Assembly (NCBI GenBank): GCA_018896765.1
Contig: JAHILZ010000043.1
Span: forward strand, 1-15,910
From: Patescibacteria group bacterium
GTDB taxonomy: Bacteria; Patescibacteriota; Minisyncoccia; JAHIHE01
Direction of reading: 5' to 3'
DNA length: 15,910 nucleotides
Shown piece by piece: positions 5,833-13,524 of this stretch. How positions within the stretch are numbered: the stretch's first letter is position 1; each line of letters begins with the position of its first letter. The notes under the pieces were generated by a model, which saw only the letters and a program-made list of their open reading frames with translations, had not been told where the DNA came from and ran no database searches. The translations under genes and the position numbers were made by a program.

Positions 5833-6823
5833 TTAAGGAATTTCAATATTCCGCGATCCTTCTGCGTTAATTCCGCGAGATTCCGCGAGATTAGCGCCTT
5901 TTTCAGTATCCAGCAAAGGGATGACATTGCAAGCTTCCGGATCTCCAAATCGAGCGTTGAATTCTATTATTTTGATGCCGTCTCGCGTAAGCATAAACTG
6001 GCCGTAAAGAACGCCTTTGTAAGTTTTGAGGGATAAAATTATCAGCCTCATTAATTCTTTGGCTTTTTCTACGGCTGATTCCGGCACAAAAGGCAATTTC
6101 CCGTTTTTTACCGGTGACTGAACCCGTACTGCCGGTGTTGGGCCCGCGATCGCCCGCGTATCTGCGCTTGCAGTCGAAAACCGGCGGCATAAATGCTGTA
6201 TGCCCGAATATATCCACAAATGCTTGCAAAGCGAATTCGATGCCGCTAATCTCTTTTTGAATCACCACTGCTTGTTTTTTCCAGACAAGAAGATATCTAA
6301 AATATTCTTTGGCTTCGCTGATATTCGCGAAATGCTCCCTAAGTTTTACGCCTTTTCCTCCGCTTGGCTTGGACGGCTTGATTACAATGCCGTCAGGATA
6401 CCAATTTTCCAATATTTTAAAAGCCCTGCCAACTGATTTCGGGCCTTTGCAAATTCTGGACTCCGGCAAATAGCTTCCCATTCCGATTTTTTTTAAAAAC
6501 TTTATGGTTCTTGCCTTGTTGAGCTCAATGAAATTTGTTTCGATTGAAGGTCCTACTGTTCTGAAACCTCGCTTTTCCAATTCGCCGCCCAGTTTCAAAT
6601 ATCCTTCGGAGCCGGGCACAACCGTTTTTACTTGAAGCTCATGAAGCAGTTTTGCCAATTTATCCGGATCGGTTTCTTCCACATTCTTTATCGCTAAAGA
6701 ACAAATTTGCGGATTATTCGTTCCTATGGAAATAATGTTCGTGTTTTTTCCGACTGACAAACCTTCTGCTATAGCCGCCTCGCGCTGGCCGCCTCCCAAT
6801 AGTCCTATTGTTTCTTTTACCAT
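5833..6823 (-). pseudogene. purD: Phosphoribosylamine-glycine ligase (PurD)-like, frameshifted and truncated
   Basis: PurD makes glycinamide ribonucleotide in purine synthesis. Family motifs are split between two frames. Frame one (from ATG 6823, with AGGTGA upstream) carries the N-terminal GGGQREAAIAEGL, the ATP-grasp strand IVIKPSKPSGGKGVKL and DRGPNTGSTGSV. The other frame, ending at 5833, carries NGKLPFVPES, YGQFML and the metal-binding EFNARFGDPEACN. The switch is at a run of six A (minus strand) at 6104-6109; five A would restore one frame. After PLL the homology stops: the last 25 or so codons are repeats of ATTCCGCGA (5848, 5870, 5880), and about 130 family residues are missing. No other pur gene is nearby. 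A decaying gene is the best reading; an assembly indel could explain the frameshift but not the missing C-terminus. Confidence 0.82.
5848..5890. repeat. ATTCCGCGA repeat, three copies, at the broken purD end
   Basis: Copies start at 5848, 5870 and 5880; the last two include a perfect tandem of TTCCGCGAGA. They replace the conserved PurD C-terminus, so the repeat probably marks the junction of a deletion or insertion. Confidence 0.7.
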
Positions 6824-7259
6824 CTTTGTTCACCTGCTTTTTATTCTATTTTAAGGGTGCGAAATCGTTTTAAGACCTGCCTCCTTATTACAGAAAGCTT
6901 AAATCAAATCGCGAAAAAAATCAAGAAGCGAGATTAAAATAAAAAAAGAGGTACTCCGTTCGCAATTTACGGTAATTCTTAATCGAATGTTAAAACTTAT
7001 TTATCAATAAAATCAGCTGGAGCATAAATTATTGATATTTTTACAAAATGAACAAAAAAACACACCCTCTTGGAAACATGGTTTCCAAATAGCAAGTGAA
7101 GCGCTCTCTCTTGAGCGGCCGATAGATAAAAAGATTATTCTCTTGTTTGATTTAAAAATTTTGGATAAAAAAATAGGGCGGAAATCCTAGCATAGGATTC
7201 GCGCGCCCAAAATTTGCCTAGCAGAAATAATTTAAAAAAGCAAGCTTTGCAATCAAATT
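6824..7259. other. Intergenic region with hairpins, no gene seen
   Basis: No supported coding region. It contains an 8-bp inverted repeat around three bases (TTGGAAAC-ATG-GTTTCCAA, 7070-7088) and the larger hairpin at 7156-7215. A 14-codon plus-strand frame at 7048-7092 is too short to support. Confidence 0.5.
7156..7215. repeat. Nested hairpin
   Basis: AATCCTA (7183-7189) pairs with TAGGATT (7193-7199) around GCA. GGGCG (7176-7180) pairs with CGCCC (7204-7208). Further out, AAATTTTGG (7156-7164) can pair with CCAAAATTT (7207-7215), partly in competition. There is no U-tract, so it is not an ordinary terminator. Confidence 0.55.
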
Positions 7260-7292
7260 AAAACCAGCCCCAAATTTCCTGAGGCTGGTTTT
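7260..7292 (-). terminator. Terminator of the coiled-coil protein gene
   Basis: AAAACCAGCC and GGCTGGTTTT form a 10-bp stem 20 bases after the stop at 7312, with T-tracts on both strands. Confidence 0.85.
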
Positions 7293-7311
7293 TAAACTTA
7301 ATAAATAAATT

Positions 7312-8307
7312 TTAAAACGCAAATTCAACATCGGAACAATTAATCTTAATCCATTGATGATATTCACCGCTACAGAGATTAGCCATCTCAGCTGATAGTG
7401 TCTCGCCTGGCTGTAAAACTACAGGCATACAATTAATATATCCTGCCGCTGGACACTGGAAACTGACTGGCGGAGTAGAAATTGGAGGAGGACTTAATAC
7501 TGGTTGTTTTTCCGCTTTTTCCATAAGGATTTTCATATTCCTGTATGCTTCTTTCAACTCGTTAATTACTCCTTTCAAATCTTCTTTTCCGGCTTTTGTT
7601 TTAGCGGCGGATATTTTTCCTTGCGCGATAGCCAGCAAATTATCCAGCGCGGCTGTATCTTGACCGGCTATTTTCATCTCGGCAATTTTAGCTTTTAACT
7701 CCGTTAAACGTCCTTCCGCGGCAACAATGGCTTTATCCGCTCTAGAAGCCAAAATCGCGTCAACTATCTGCCTGACAATATCGCGCTTTGTTTTAAACAA
7801 TTCCTTGATTTCTTTAGCCAATTCTTTCATTTGCTCGGAAGTTGCAGCGGCAACCGCTTCGGCTTTTTTCGCAGTCAAAACGGCTACAGCGGCATCAATG
7901 CTTGCGTTAAGCTGTGTTTTTAATTCAACGCTTATATTTGACATTTTCGCCACTCTTTCTCTGGTGTTTTCCATTTGCTTAATTTGAATTTCAATCAAGC
8001 GAACCAATACAGCTTTTCTCTTTTCTTCTTTTTTTAACCTGAGTTCTTCCTGTTTTGCTTCAATAAGTTTTCTTTTAGACGCAACTTTTTCTTTGGTCGC
8101 ATTTGCATTTTTTGTTTTTTCCTGCAATTTATTATTTTTAAAATCATCCCTGTCTTTGCGCAATTGGGTTAATGAATCCTGCAAATTGTCGCCTGTCTTA
8201 ATCGCGGGCGGCGTAGCAAAAACCATAGGCGCAAAAAGCGAAAAAACAAACGCCCCTAAAACCAAACCTGCTATAAAATTTATTTTTTTCATTTTCATAT
8301 TATTCAT
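7312..8307 (-). CDS. Secreted coiled-coil protein with C-terminal cysteine domain
   Basis: A protein of 331 residues. A signal peptide is clear: MNNMKMKK, then a hydrophobic core (about 9-30) ending VFA-TPP. Residues about 40-265 are charged, Ala/Lys/Glu-rich helices of coiled-coil type. A Pro-rich linker (SPPPISTPP) leads to a short C-terminal domain with four cysteines (FQCPAAGYINC..., ANLC, INC) and the phrase YHQWIKINC. I recall similar endings in other CPR exported proteins but cannot name a family. It would act outside the membrane, perhaps with the two other exported proteins encoded upstream. ATGs at 8298 and 8292 are alternative starts that also leave the signal peptide intact. Function unknown. 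Confidence 0.8.
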   Translation of the reverse strand: MNNMKMKKINFIAGLVLGAFVFSLFAPMVFATPPAIKTGDNLQDSLTQLRKDRDDFKNNKLQEKTKNANATKEKVASKRKLIEAKQEELRLKKEEKRKAVLVRLIEIQIKQMENTRERVAKMSNISVELKTQLNASIDAAVAVLTAKKAEAVAAATSEQMKELAKEIKELFKTKRDIVRQIVDAILASRADKAIVAAEGRLTELKAKIAEMKIAGQDTAALDNLLAIAQGKISAAKTKAGKEDLKGVINELKEAYRNMKILMEKAEKQPVLSPPPISTPPVSFQCPAAGYINCMPVVLQPGETLSAEMANLCSGEYHQWIKINCSDVEFAF

Positions 8308-8337
8308 ATTATGCGATTTAATAATTATTTATTTAAA

Positions 8338-8730
8338 TTACAACGACACGTCTTGCAAAGCTTGATCAATTTCTTTGTCAATAGCTTCGCCGCCGGACAA
8401 AGTCCCCAAATCACTGTCAAGACTGTTTAAGTTTTCTTCGTCTTTAGTTAAATTTTCCGCTGTCTCGCTGATTTCGCCCGCTTCATTCAATGTTTCGTCA
8501 AGCTCTGTCAAAACAGCATCATCTTCGGCAAATAACGCGATGTCAGCATCAAGATTATTCAGCTCGGCAATATTTTTATCTATTGCCGCGGTATTTCCTT
8601 TTATGGCCGGCGCCGGAGAGGAAACCGGACTCTTATTAAACGAGAACATTATGCCTAACGCGGCAATAAGCGCGAAAAGAACTATGGTTAGAATTAGAAT
8701 ATTTTTACTCAATCCGTTAGAATTTTGCAT
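8338..8730 (-). CDS. Membrane-anchored acidic helical protein, unknown function
   Basis: A protein of 130 residues. One hydrophobic segment at about 10-31 after a polar N-terminus containing one Lys, then Ser/Pro/Ala-rich SSPAPAIKG. The remainder is very acidic with spaced leucines (NNLDADIALFAEDDAVLTEL and similar), suggesting an extracytoplasmic helical bundle or coiled coil. It lies 30 bases upstream of the coiled-coil protein gene on the same strand, probably in the same transcript. Acidic and basic partners would allow an electrostatic interaction; that is inference. No family recognised. Confidence 0.75.
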   Translation of the reverse strand: MQNSNGLSKNILILTIVLFALIAALGIMFSFNKSPVSSPAPAIKGNTAAIDKNIAELNNLDADIALFAEDDAVLTELDETLNEAGEISETAENLTKDEENLNSLDSDLGTLSGGEAIDKEIDQALQDVSL

Positions 8731-8909
8731 ATTTATATTTTTTTATAAAAATAATTTATCAATATTTAATTAGATCGACCTTTGCTTTTAAAAAATTTGC
8801 CATTAAATTATTTGTATTTATTCTCCACTGCCAATTATACCATTTTAAAAAAACCTTGCAATGCTTATATATTATTCAAACTTTCCAAAAACCGTTTTCG
8901 GAAAAAATC

Positions 8910-9800
8910 CTATTCCAAGCATTCATTATAAACGCGCACTTGATTATTGTAAGCGGATACCGCGGCTTTGGCCTCGGCGATAAGAACATCGTATTCTTTG
9001 ATTAAATTATTATATTCCTCAACTTGATTATTATATTTTTCAATATTGCGCCCGCGAAAGTTTTCAAGCTCGATTCTCTTTGCCTCAATTATTTTCGCCA
9101 TTTCATCAAACTGAATATTATAATTATCAATTTTCGTTTTTAACGACTGGCTGACCGCGGGGCAAGCGGAAATTGGCCGTCCGAATTCTTGCACCGCCAT
9201 CCAAACGGATCGGCCTTCATAAATTCCCTTTTTCACCGCCACGCCGATTTCCGTATATTTGCTATTCAAAATATTAGCGCGGTGCCCCGGGCTTGCCATC
9301 CATGCCTCCACCAGCTTTTTATCATCTTCAAAATTTCCTAAAGCTAAATTTTCTCCGATCATTAAAAAATCATAATCCGCGCTTTTGGCTAAATCAGAAG
9401 CCCCAACCCCAAAAGGAGAAATATGTTCAAAATATTGATTTTTAAACATATCTTCCGCTTTGGCTCTTGCCGCTTCATTAAGTTTTGCGTTTTCCTTCAA
9501 AACAAGCAAGCCATTTTCTTTTCTTTGAATATTTGTTTCCGCGATAGCGCCTTTTAAAGTCAATAAAGAAACAGGCGACTCTACGCTGGTTTTAAGAGGC
9601 GGAGGCGCGAAAACTTGGCTTTCGCTGTCGATAATCGCCGCGATATTTTCCTTGAATTTATCAAAATTGGGAATGCTTGCTTTTTCAATCTCGAATATTT
9701 TCTGAAATGCGGAAGAATGCAATTTTAAAATATCGGCTTGAAAATGAAAGCCAAATGCCAAAACAAGCGCTAAAATTAGTATTTTGAAATTTAATCTCAT
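8910..9800 (-). CDS. Exported CAP/SCP-domain protein (YkwD-like)
   Basis: A protein of 296 residues. Signal peptide or N-terminal anchor at about 5-20 (LILALVLAFGFHF). The CAP domain spans about 82-210: NEAARAKAEDM, FEHISPFG (His126), IGENLALG (Glu150), SPGHRANILNSKYTEIGVAV (His173, Glu185) and WMAVQEFG. These His/Glu residues line the CAP cavity. The C-terminal 80 residues are a charged coiled coil containing repeated YNNQVEEYNN / YNNQVRVYN phrases, which is not part of the usual bacterial CAP protein. Role of bacterial CAP proteins is poorly known. A minus-strand TATAAT at 9813-9808 is seven bases from the ATG, suggesting a leaderless mRNA. Confidence 0.88.
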   Translation of the reverse strand: MRLNFKILILALVLAFGFHFQADILKLHSSAFQKIFEIEKASIPNFDKFKENIAAIIDSESQVFAPPPLKTSVESPVSLLTLKGAIAETNIQRKENGLLVLKENAKLNEAARAKAEDMFKNQYFEHISPFGVGASDLAKSADYDFLMIGENLALGNFEDDKKLVEAWMASPGHRANILNSKYTEIGVAVKKGIYEGRSVWMAVQEFGRPISACPAVSQSLKTKIDNYNIQFDEMAKIIEAKRIELENFRGRNIEKYNNQVEEYNNLIKEYDVLIAEAKAAVSAYNNQVRVYNECLE

Positions 9801-9807
9801 AATACCG

Positions 9808-9813
9808 ATTATA
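9808..9813 (-). promoter_or_regulatory. Candidate -10 box of the CAP gene
   Basis: Perfect TATAAT on the minus strand just before the ATG at 9800. Its -35 position would fall in the arm of the inverted-repeat element starting at 9826; no good -35 match is seen. Confidence 0.4.
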
Positions 9814-9825
9814 TGTCTTAATGCA

Positions 9826-9970
9826 AATCCGCCTTAATTTTCTTTTCGAGGACATGGATTAGCCAATACTGGCAAATTACTCAAAGAAAAAGTTTTTAAT
9901 CTGGATAGTTTGCCTTGCTAAAAATAAGCGCGCGGCTAATCCCCGCAGAATAAGAAAATTAAGACGGATT
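9826..9970. repeat. 145-bp inverted-repeat element (MITE-like or structured RNA)
   Basis: The outer arms of 19 bases (AATCCGCCTTAATTTTCTT at 9826-9844 and its complement at 9952-9970) differ at one position that remains a G.U pair. An inner pair GGATTAGCC (9856-9864) / GGCTAATCC (9934-9942) is perfect, and GGCAAA...TTTGCC pairs further in. Arms are co-linear, so the whole element can fold into one long hairpin. No coding sequence and no terminator tail. Confidence 0.8.
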
Positions 9971-9989
9971 CGCGCAAGTACGCTAAGTT

Positions 9990-10772
9990 TTAACTGCAAT
10001 AAATTTCGTAAAAAATTATCGCGGCGCTGGCGGCGACATTGAGAGATTCAATTTCGCTACTCATCGGGATTCGGATAAAACCATCGCTCATTTCCCTGAT
10101 CGCTTTATCCGCTCCATGCGACTCGCTGCCCAGCGCAACGCAAAATAATTTTTCTTTTTTTAAAATTTCAAGACCTTTGGATTTTTCCAAACGCGTCGTG
10201 AAAATCGGCATCTTTCTTTTGATCTCTTTTAAAATCCCGAGATCCTTATCAAAAACAATATTAAGCTTGAAAATCGCGTCTTTGGCGGCATTGATTGTTT
10301 TGGGATTATAAATATCGGCCGAATGCTCGTCAACCACTATATTTTTCAAGCCAAAAGCCAAAGCGGACCTGAAAATCGTTCCAAGGTTTCCCGGATCATT
10401 GATGGCGTTAAGATAAATGATCGGCTTAGCAAAGTCAATCTTTCTTTCCAGCTTGGAATATACCGCGGCAATTCCCGGAGCGGTATCCAAAGAAGAAAAT
10501 GATTTATTGATTTTCTCGTCAATTAAATAATACTCTCTTGCCTTGCTATTGGCGATAATAAAATCAAATTTTTCTTTATTCTTTTCTATAAAATCTTTCG
10601 TAACAAATATCGCGTCAAAAACAATCCCCGCTTTTAGCGCGTCGCTGATTATAACCGCGTTTTCCGCCAAAAACTTCCCGCTCTCGTCGCGGTATTTTTT
10701 CTGCCCCAGCTGTTTCAGGATCCTTATCTTCGCGTTGTCTTTGCTTGTAATCTCCAGTGCTTTAGCTTTCAT
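9990..10772 (-). CDS. TrmH/SpoU-family RNA 2'-O-methyltransferase
   Basis: A protein of 260 residues that methylates ribose 2'-OH in rRNA or tRNA using SAM. The N-terminal RNA-binding region (about 1-105; KKYRDESGKFLAENAVII) is typical of the rRNA-modifying branch. The SPOUT catalytic domain shows motif 1 LNAINDPGNLGTIFRSALAFG-like spacing (121-141, with Asn and the catalytic Arg135), motif 2 ALGSESHG (213-220; the common form is GNExxG) and motif 3 IPMSSEIESLNVAASAA (235-251). The trefoil-knot residues are present. Ends 20 bases downstream of the AP endonuclease gene, probably co-transcribed. Exact target cannot be assigned. Confidence 0.9.
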   Translation of the reverse strand: MKAKALEITSKDNAKIRILKQLGQKKYRDESGKFLAENAVIISDALKAGIVFDAIFVTKDFIEKNKEKFDFIIANSKAREYYLIDEKINKSFSSLDTAPGIAAVYSKLERKIDFAKPIIYLNAINDPGNLGTIFRSALAFGLKNIVVDEHSADIYNPKTINAAKDAIFKLNIVFDKDLGILKEIKRKMPIFTTRLEKSKGLEILKKEKLFCVALGSESHGADKAIREMSDGFIRIPMSSEIESLNVAASAAIIFYEIYCS

Positions 10773-10792
10773 AAATAAATCTTTTTAAAAAA

Positions 10793-11548
10793 TTAAATCT
10801 CGATCCCCACCGGACAATGATCCGATCCAAATACGCTCGGCAGAATAAAAGCGTTTTTAATCTTTCCTGTTATATCTTTTGAAGTAAAAACGTAATCTAT
10901 CCTCCAGCCCAAATTCCGGTCTCGCGACAGGGAAAAATACGACCACCAAGTATATTTGCCGACTTCATCCCCGTGAAGCTTTCTAAAGATATCGGTAAAA
11001 CCCAACTCAACTAACCTATCGATCTGCCGGCGCTCTTCCGGCGTAAACATAATACTATCCTGATTCTTCTCGGGTTCGGCCAAATCGATCTCTTTGTACG
11101 CAATATTAAAATCACCGGCCAGAACTAAAGGTTTTTCTTTGATCTTTTCCAGATATTCCAATAAATAATTATATGTTTCAAGCTTGTAGGACAAATTTTC
11201 TTTTTCCTGCCCGCCGTTAGGCATATACAAATTGATCAAAATAAAATCCTTATATTCCAATCTCAAAAATCTGCCTTCTTCGTCAAATCTTTTTAATCCT
11301 ATTTTTTTCTCAACCACCAGCGGCTTTTCCTTGGTATAAACCGCTACGCCGCTATAACCTTTCTTTAAAGCAAAACTAAAATAAGAAAAATACCCAGCCG
11401 GATTTACAAGAGCTTCAGGAATCTGGCCTTCCTGCGCTTTTATTTCCTGCAGGCAGAAAATATCGGCATTTTCTTTTTTAAACCATTCCAAAAAATTCTT
11501 TTTAAAAACCGCTCTCAAGCCGTTAACGTTCCAGGAGATTATTTTCAT
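10793..11548 (-). CDS. xth: Exodeoxyribonuclease III / class II AP endonuclease
   Basis: A protein of 251 residues of the ExoIII (XthA/ExoA) family, which incises DNA 5' of abasic sites in base excision repair. Complete catalytic set: Asn7 in WNVNG, Glu35 in FCLQEIK, Tyr108 in NLYMPNG, Asp146 and Asn148 in GDFN, and Asp243-His244 in SDHCP. RRQIDRLVELGFTDIFR and WRIDYVF are also family stretches. Full length for the family. Start ATG at 11548 gives the canonical MKIISWNVNG. Upstream, TAGAAT near 11580 is a possible -10 box. Confidence 0.95.
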   Translation of the reverse strand: MKIISWNVNGLRAVFKKNFLEWFKKENADIFCLQEIKAQEGQIPEALVNPAGYFSYFSFALKKGYSGVAVYTKEKPLVVEKKIGLKRFDEEGRFLRLEYKDFILINLYMPNGGQEKENLSYKLETYNYLLEYLEKIKEKPLVLAGDFNIAYKEIDLAEPEKNQDSIMFTPEERRQIDRLVELGFTDIFRKLHGDEVGKYTWWSYFSLSRDRNLGWRIDYVFTSKDITGKIKNAFILPSVFGSDHCPVGIEI

Positions 11549-11615
11549 TAGAATGTTTATTTACTTACGCTATTATTCTAGCAAACAATCGCGCTAAGCG
11601 AAAGATATCCGTTAT

Positions 11616-11644
11616 TTGATTTTAAGTTAGCTTTAGTGTAAGAT
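11616..11644 (+). promoter_or_regulatory. Promoter of the endonuclease-like gene
   Basis: TTGATT (11616-11621), exactly 17 bases, TAAGAT (11639-11644). The start is expected near 11651, about 19 bases before the ATG at 11670. Confidence 0.55.
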
Positions 11645-11669
11645 TAAATAAATGATTTAAATAAAAAAT

Positions 11670-12736
11670 ATGTATAGAGTAGAAATACCAAAAATTCTTT
11701 TTTTAGCGTTAGACATTGCCAGTTTTTATCGCAATAGCTTTTTTAATACAAATGACCTTGCCGAATTATCAAATCGTTATAAAAGTGATCTTGTTCGGCA
11801 AAGAATAGATAAAAAAGATTATAAATATTTAGAGGATACTCGTTTCGGCGGATTGAGAGGAAACTTTTCCACTCTTTTAACTTGGAGAGGTCTGGTCAAA
11901 AGAGGATCTGCTATTATTAATTCATATAGCTTGGGAAAAGATAATCGCTTAGTTAATGCTATATGTAATGGAAAAATTATTTTAAATCGTGAAGACTTAT
12001 CGGCTTGTACTAACGATGGGGCATTAAAAAATTTAACAAATATAATCTTCATCCAGTTCTTGTAATACCTACAAAAGATAATCCGTGGAATGAAATTTAT
12101 GCTATTAAAAACGAAGACTTATACCAACATAAACCCATCCTCCTAAATGTGGATATTATAAGTAAAAAATGTACCGACAAAAATAGTAATATTTATACAT
12201 CATACCCTTTTTCTCAAGCGCTTATTGAATTTTCTGGAGAAAATGAAAATATAAAAAATAGACTTGACTATAAGTGGGAAGATTTAAGAAATCGATATTG
12301 CGAAAAAGAGATTGATTATGAAGTTAGAAAAGAAGATGAATTTAGCAATTTCTTGAGATTGTTTTTAGATTGGAATCGCCACTTTTTCATAGATAAAAAA
12401 GAGGTTGTTGATGTGCGGACAATAAGTTCTGGCGGACCGGATGTTGAATTGATTTTTTCAGGCGGAACCCTGCAAAAAGTAGAACTGGAACACAATTGGA
12501 ATAATTATCTTGACCACAAACATCAAAATAACAATGCTTTCAAAAATGTTTGGATTTTTGCAGAAGAAAAATTCGATTTAGCTAAAATCTTAAAATTATA
12601 TGAGCAACCAAAAAAAGATCACAATGATAGGATTCCCGATATTTTTCTATGTATCGGAGAGGATAATCAAAGACATGCATATAAAATAAATTGGAAAGAG
12701 AAAAAAGCCGAAGAAATGAATTTAAAATTCGAGTAA
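11670..12736 (+). CDS. Restriction-endonuclease-like protein split by a -1 frameshift
   Basis: Two adjoining frames form one protein of about 355 residues. The first runs from ATG 11670 to TAA at 12063-12065. The second is open from before 12032 to 12736 and reads smoothly back to KKFNKYNLHPVLVIP without needing a start. They join at A AAA AAT (12026-12032), in the phase of a -1 slippery heptamer. The N-terminus looks like a DNA-binding, perhaps winged-helix, region (NDLAELSNRY, TLLTWRGLVKRG). The C-terminal half has a nuclease-like core: GGPDVELIF (Asp258 of the joined protein) then KVELEHN (Glu272, Glu274), an E-x-E variant of PD-(D/E)XK such as that known in BamHI. Convergent with two methyltransferases, so restriction is the likely role. 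Could be a programmed shift, a pseudogene or an assembly error. Confidence 0.68.
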
Positions 12737-12763
12737 AAAAAGACAGCCTAGTTGTCTTTTTTT
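12735..12763. terminator. Bidirectional terminator between convergent genes
   Basis: AAAAAAAGACA (12735-12745), loop GCCTAGT, TGTCTTTTTTT (12753-12763). It is symmetric, serving both strands. It overlaps the last codons of the methyltransferase and its stop at 12748-12750. Confidence 0.9.
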
Positions 12764-13524
12764 ATTTTAATAAGTTTTAATTCCTTAACTTTCACTGATT
12801 TAATATTATTCATTTTCTTTAGCCTGTCTTCCATTATTTTAAAATATTCATTGTCGTTTTCTATGCTTATTGAATTTCTTTTCAGTTCATCTGATGCTTC
12901 AGCCAAAGTTCCACTACCGGCAAAACAATCTACAATCCAATCATTCTCATTTGTAAATATTTTTATAAGATGAGCTATTATTTTTTTAGGCTTCTGCGTC
13001 GGGTGCGCCGTTCTTTCGTTACCCATGCAAATTGGAGATTGCACGAAATTATGCATTTCGTTTTGTTTTGAAAAATTGAAAGTATATGATATTTTTTTAT
13101 TATCAAAACCGTTTGTTGCCCATAATATAGCCTCGCAAGAAGATAAAAAGCCCGTTTTTCTTATTTGAGGAGCTGGATTTGTTTTGTGCCAAATAATTGT
13201 TCCGTGATGTTTGAATTCTAATTTTTCATATATCCTTTTGATATCGCTTATATATTCCATTTTACAGAAAATCAACAGATTCCCGTTGTCTTTCAATACT
13301 GGTTTAAGCGATTTTATCCACTCATTTGTAAAATCAAGATATTCCTTATCAGCAAAATAATCCCACTTGCCAAAATCGGAAGATCTTGCTTTTCTGCCCT
13401 TGAGAATCTTTGTGTTTTTATTCGCTGTATTATACGGCGGATCAACAATTGCCGCATCAACTTTATTTTTCATTTTTGTCAAAACTTCAAAAGCATCGCC
13501 TAAAATTAAATAATGTTTTTGCAT
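12748..13524 (-). CDS. Beta-class DNA methyltransferase (second of the locus)
   Basis: A protein of 258 residues, a N4-cytosine/N6-adenine type DNA methyltransferase. Order of motifs is beta class: catalytic VDPPYNT (DPPY 28-31) first, the GKWDYF region and IIWHKTNPAPQIRKTG in the middle, then AHPTQKP and the SAM-binding DCFAGSGT (201-206) near the C-terminus. The ATG at 13524 overlaps the end of the LexA-methyltransferase gene by 19 bases, so the two are one translationally coupled operon. A pair of different methyltransferases beside one endonuclease is typical when the recognition site is asymmetric and each strand needs its own enzyme; it is also seen in DpnII-like systems. Specificity not inferable. 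Confidence 0.9.
   Translation of the reverse strand: MQKHYLILGDAFEVLTKMKNKVDAAIVDPPYNTANKNTKILKGRKARSSDFGKWDYFADKEYLDFTNEWIKSLKPVLKDNGNLLIFCKMEYISDIKRIYEKLEFKHHGTIIWHKTNPAPQIRKTGFLSSCEAILWATNGFDNKKISYTFNFSKQNEMHNFVQSPICMGNERTAHPTQKPKKIIAHLIKIFTNENDWIVDCFAGSGTLAEASDELKRNSISIENDNEYFKIMEDRLKKMNNIKSVKVKELKLIKIKKDN

Noticed and set aside
6104..6109. Programmed frameshift in purD
   Set aside because: The change needed is +1 with no matching slippery phase, and the gene also lacks its C-terminus; decay or an indel fits better.
7048..7092. 14-codon plus-strand frame covering the TTGGAAAC inverted repeat
   Set aside because: No promoter, ribosome binding site or regulated downstream plus-strand gene, so a leader peptide is not supported.
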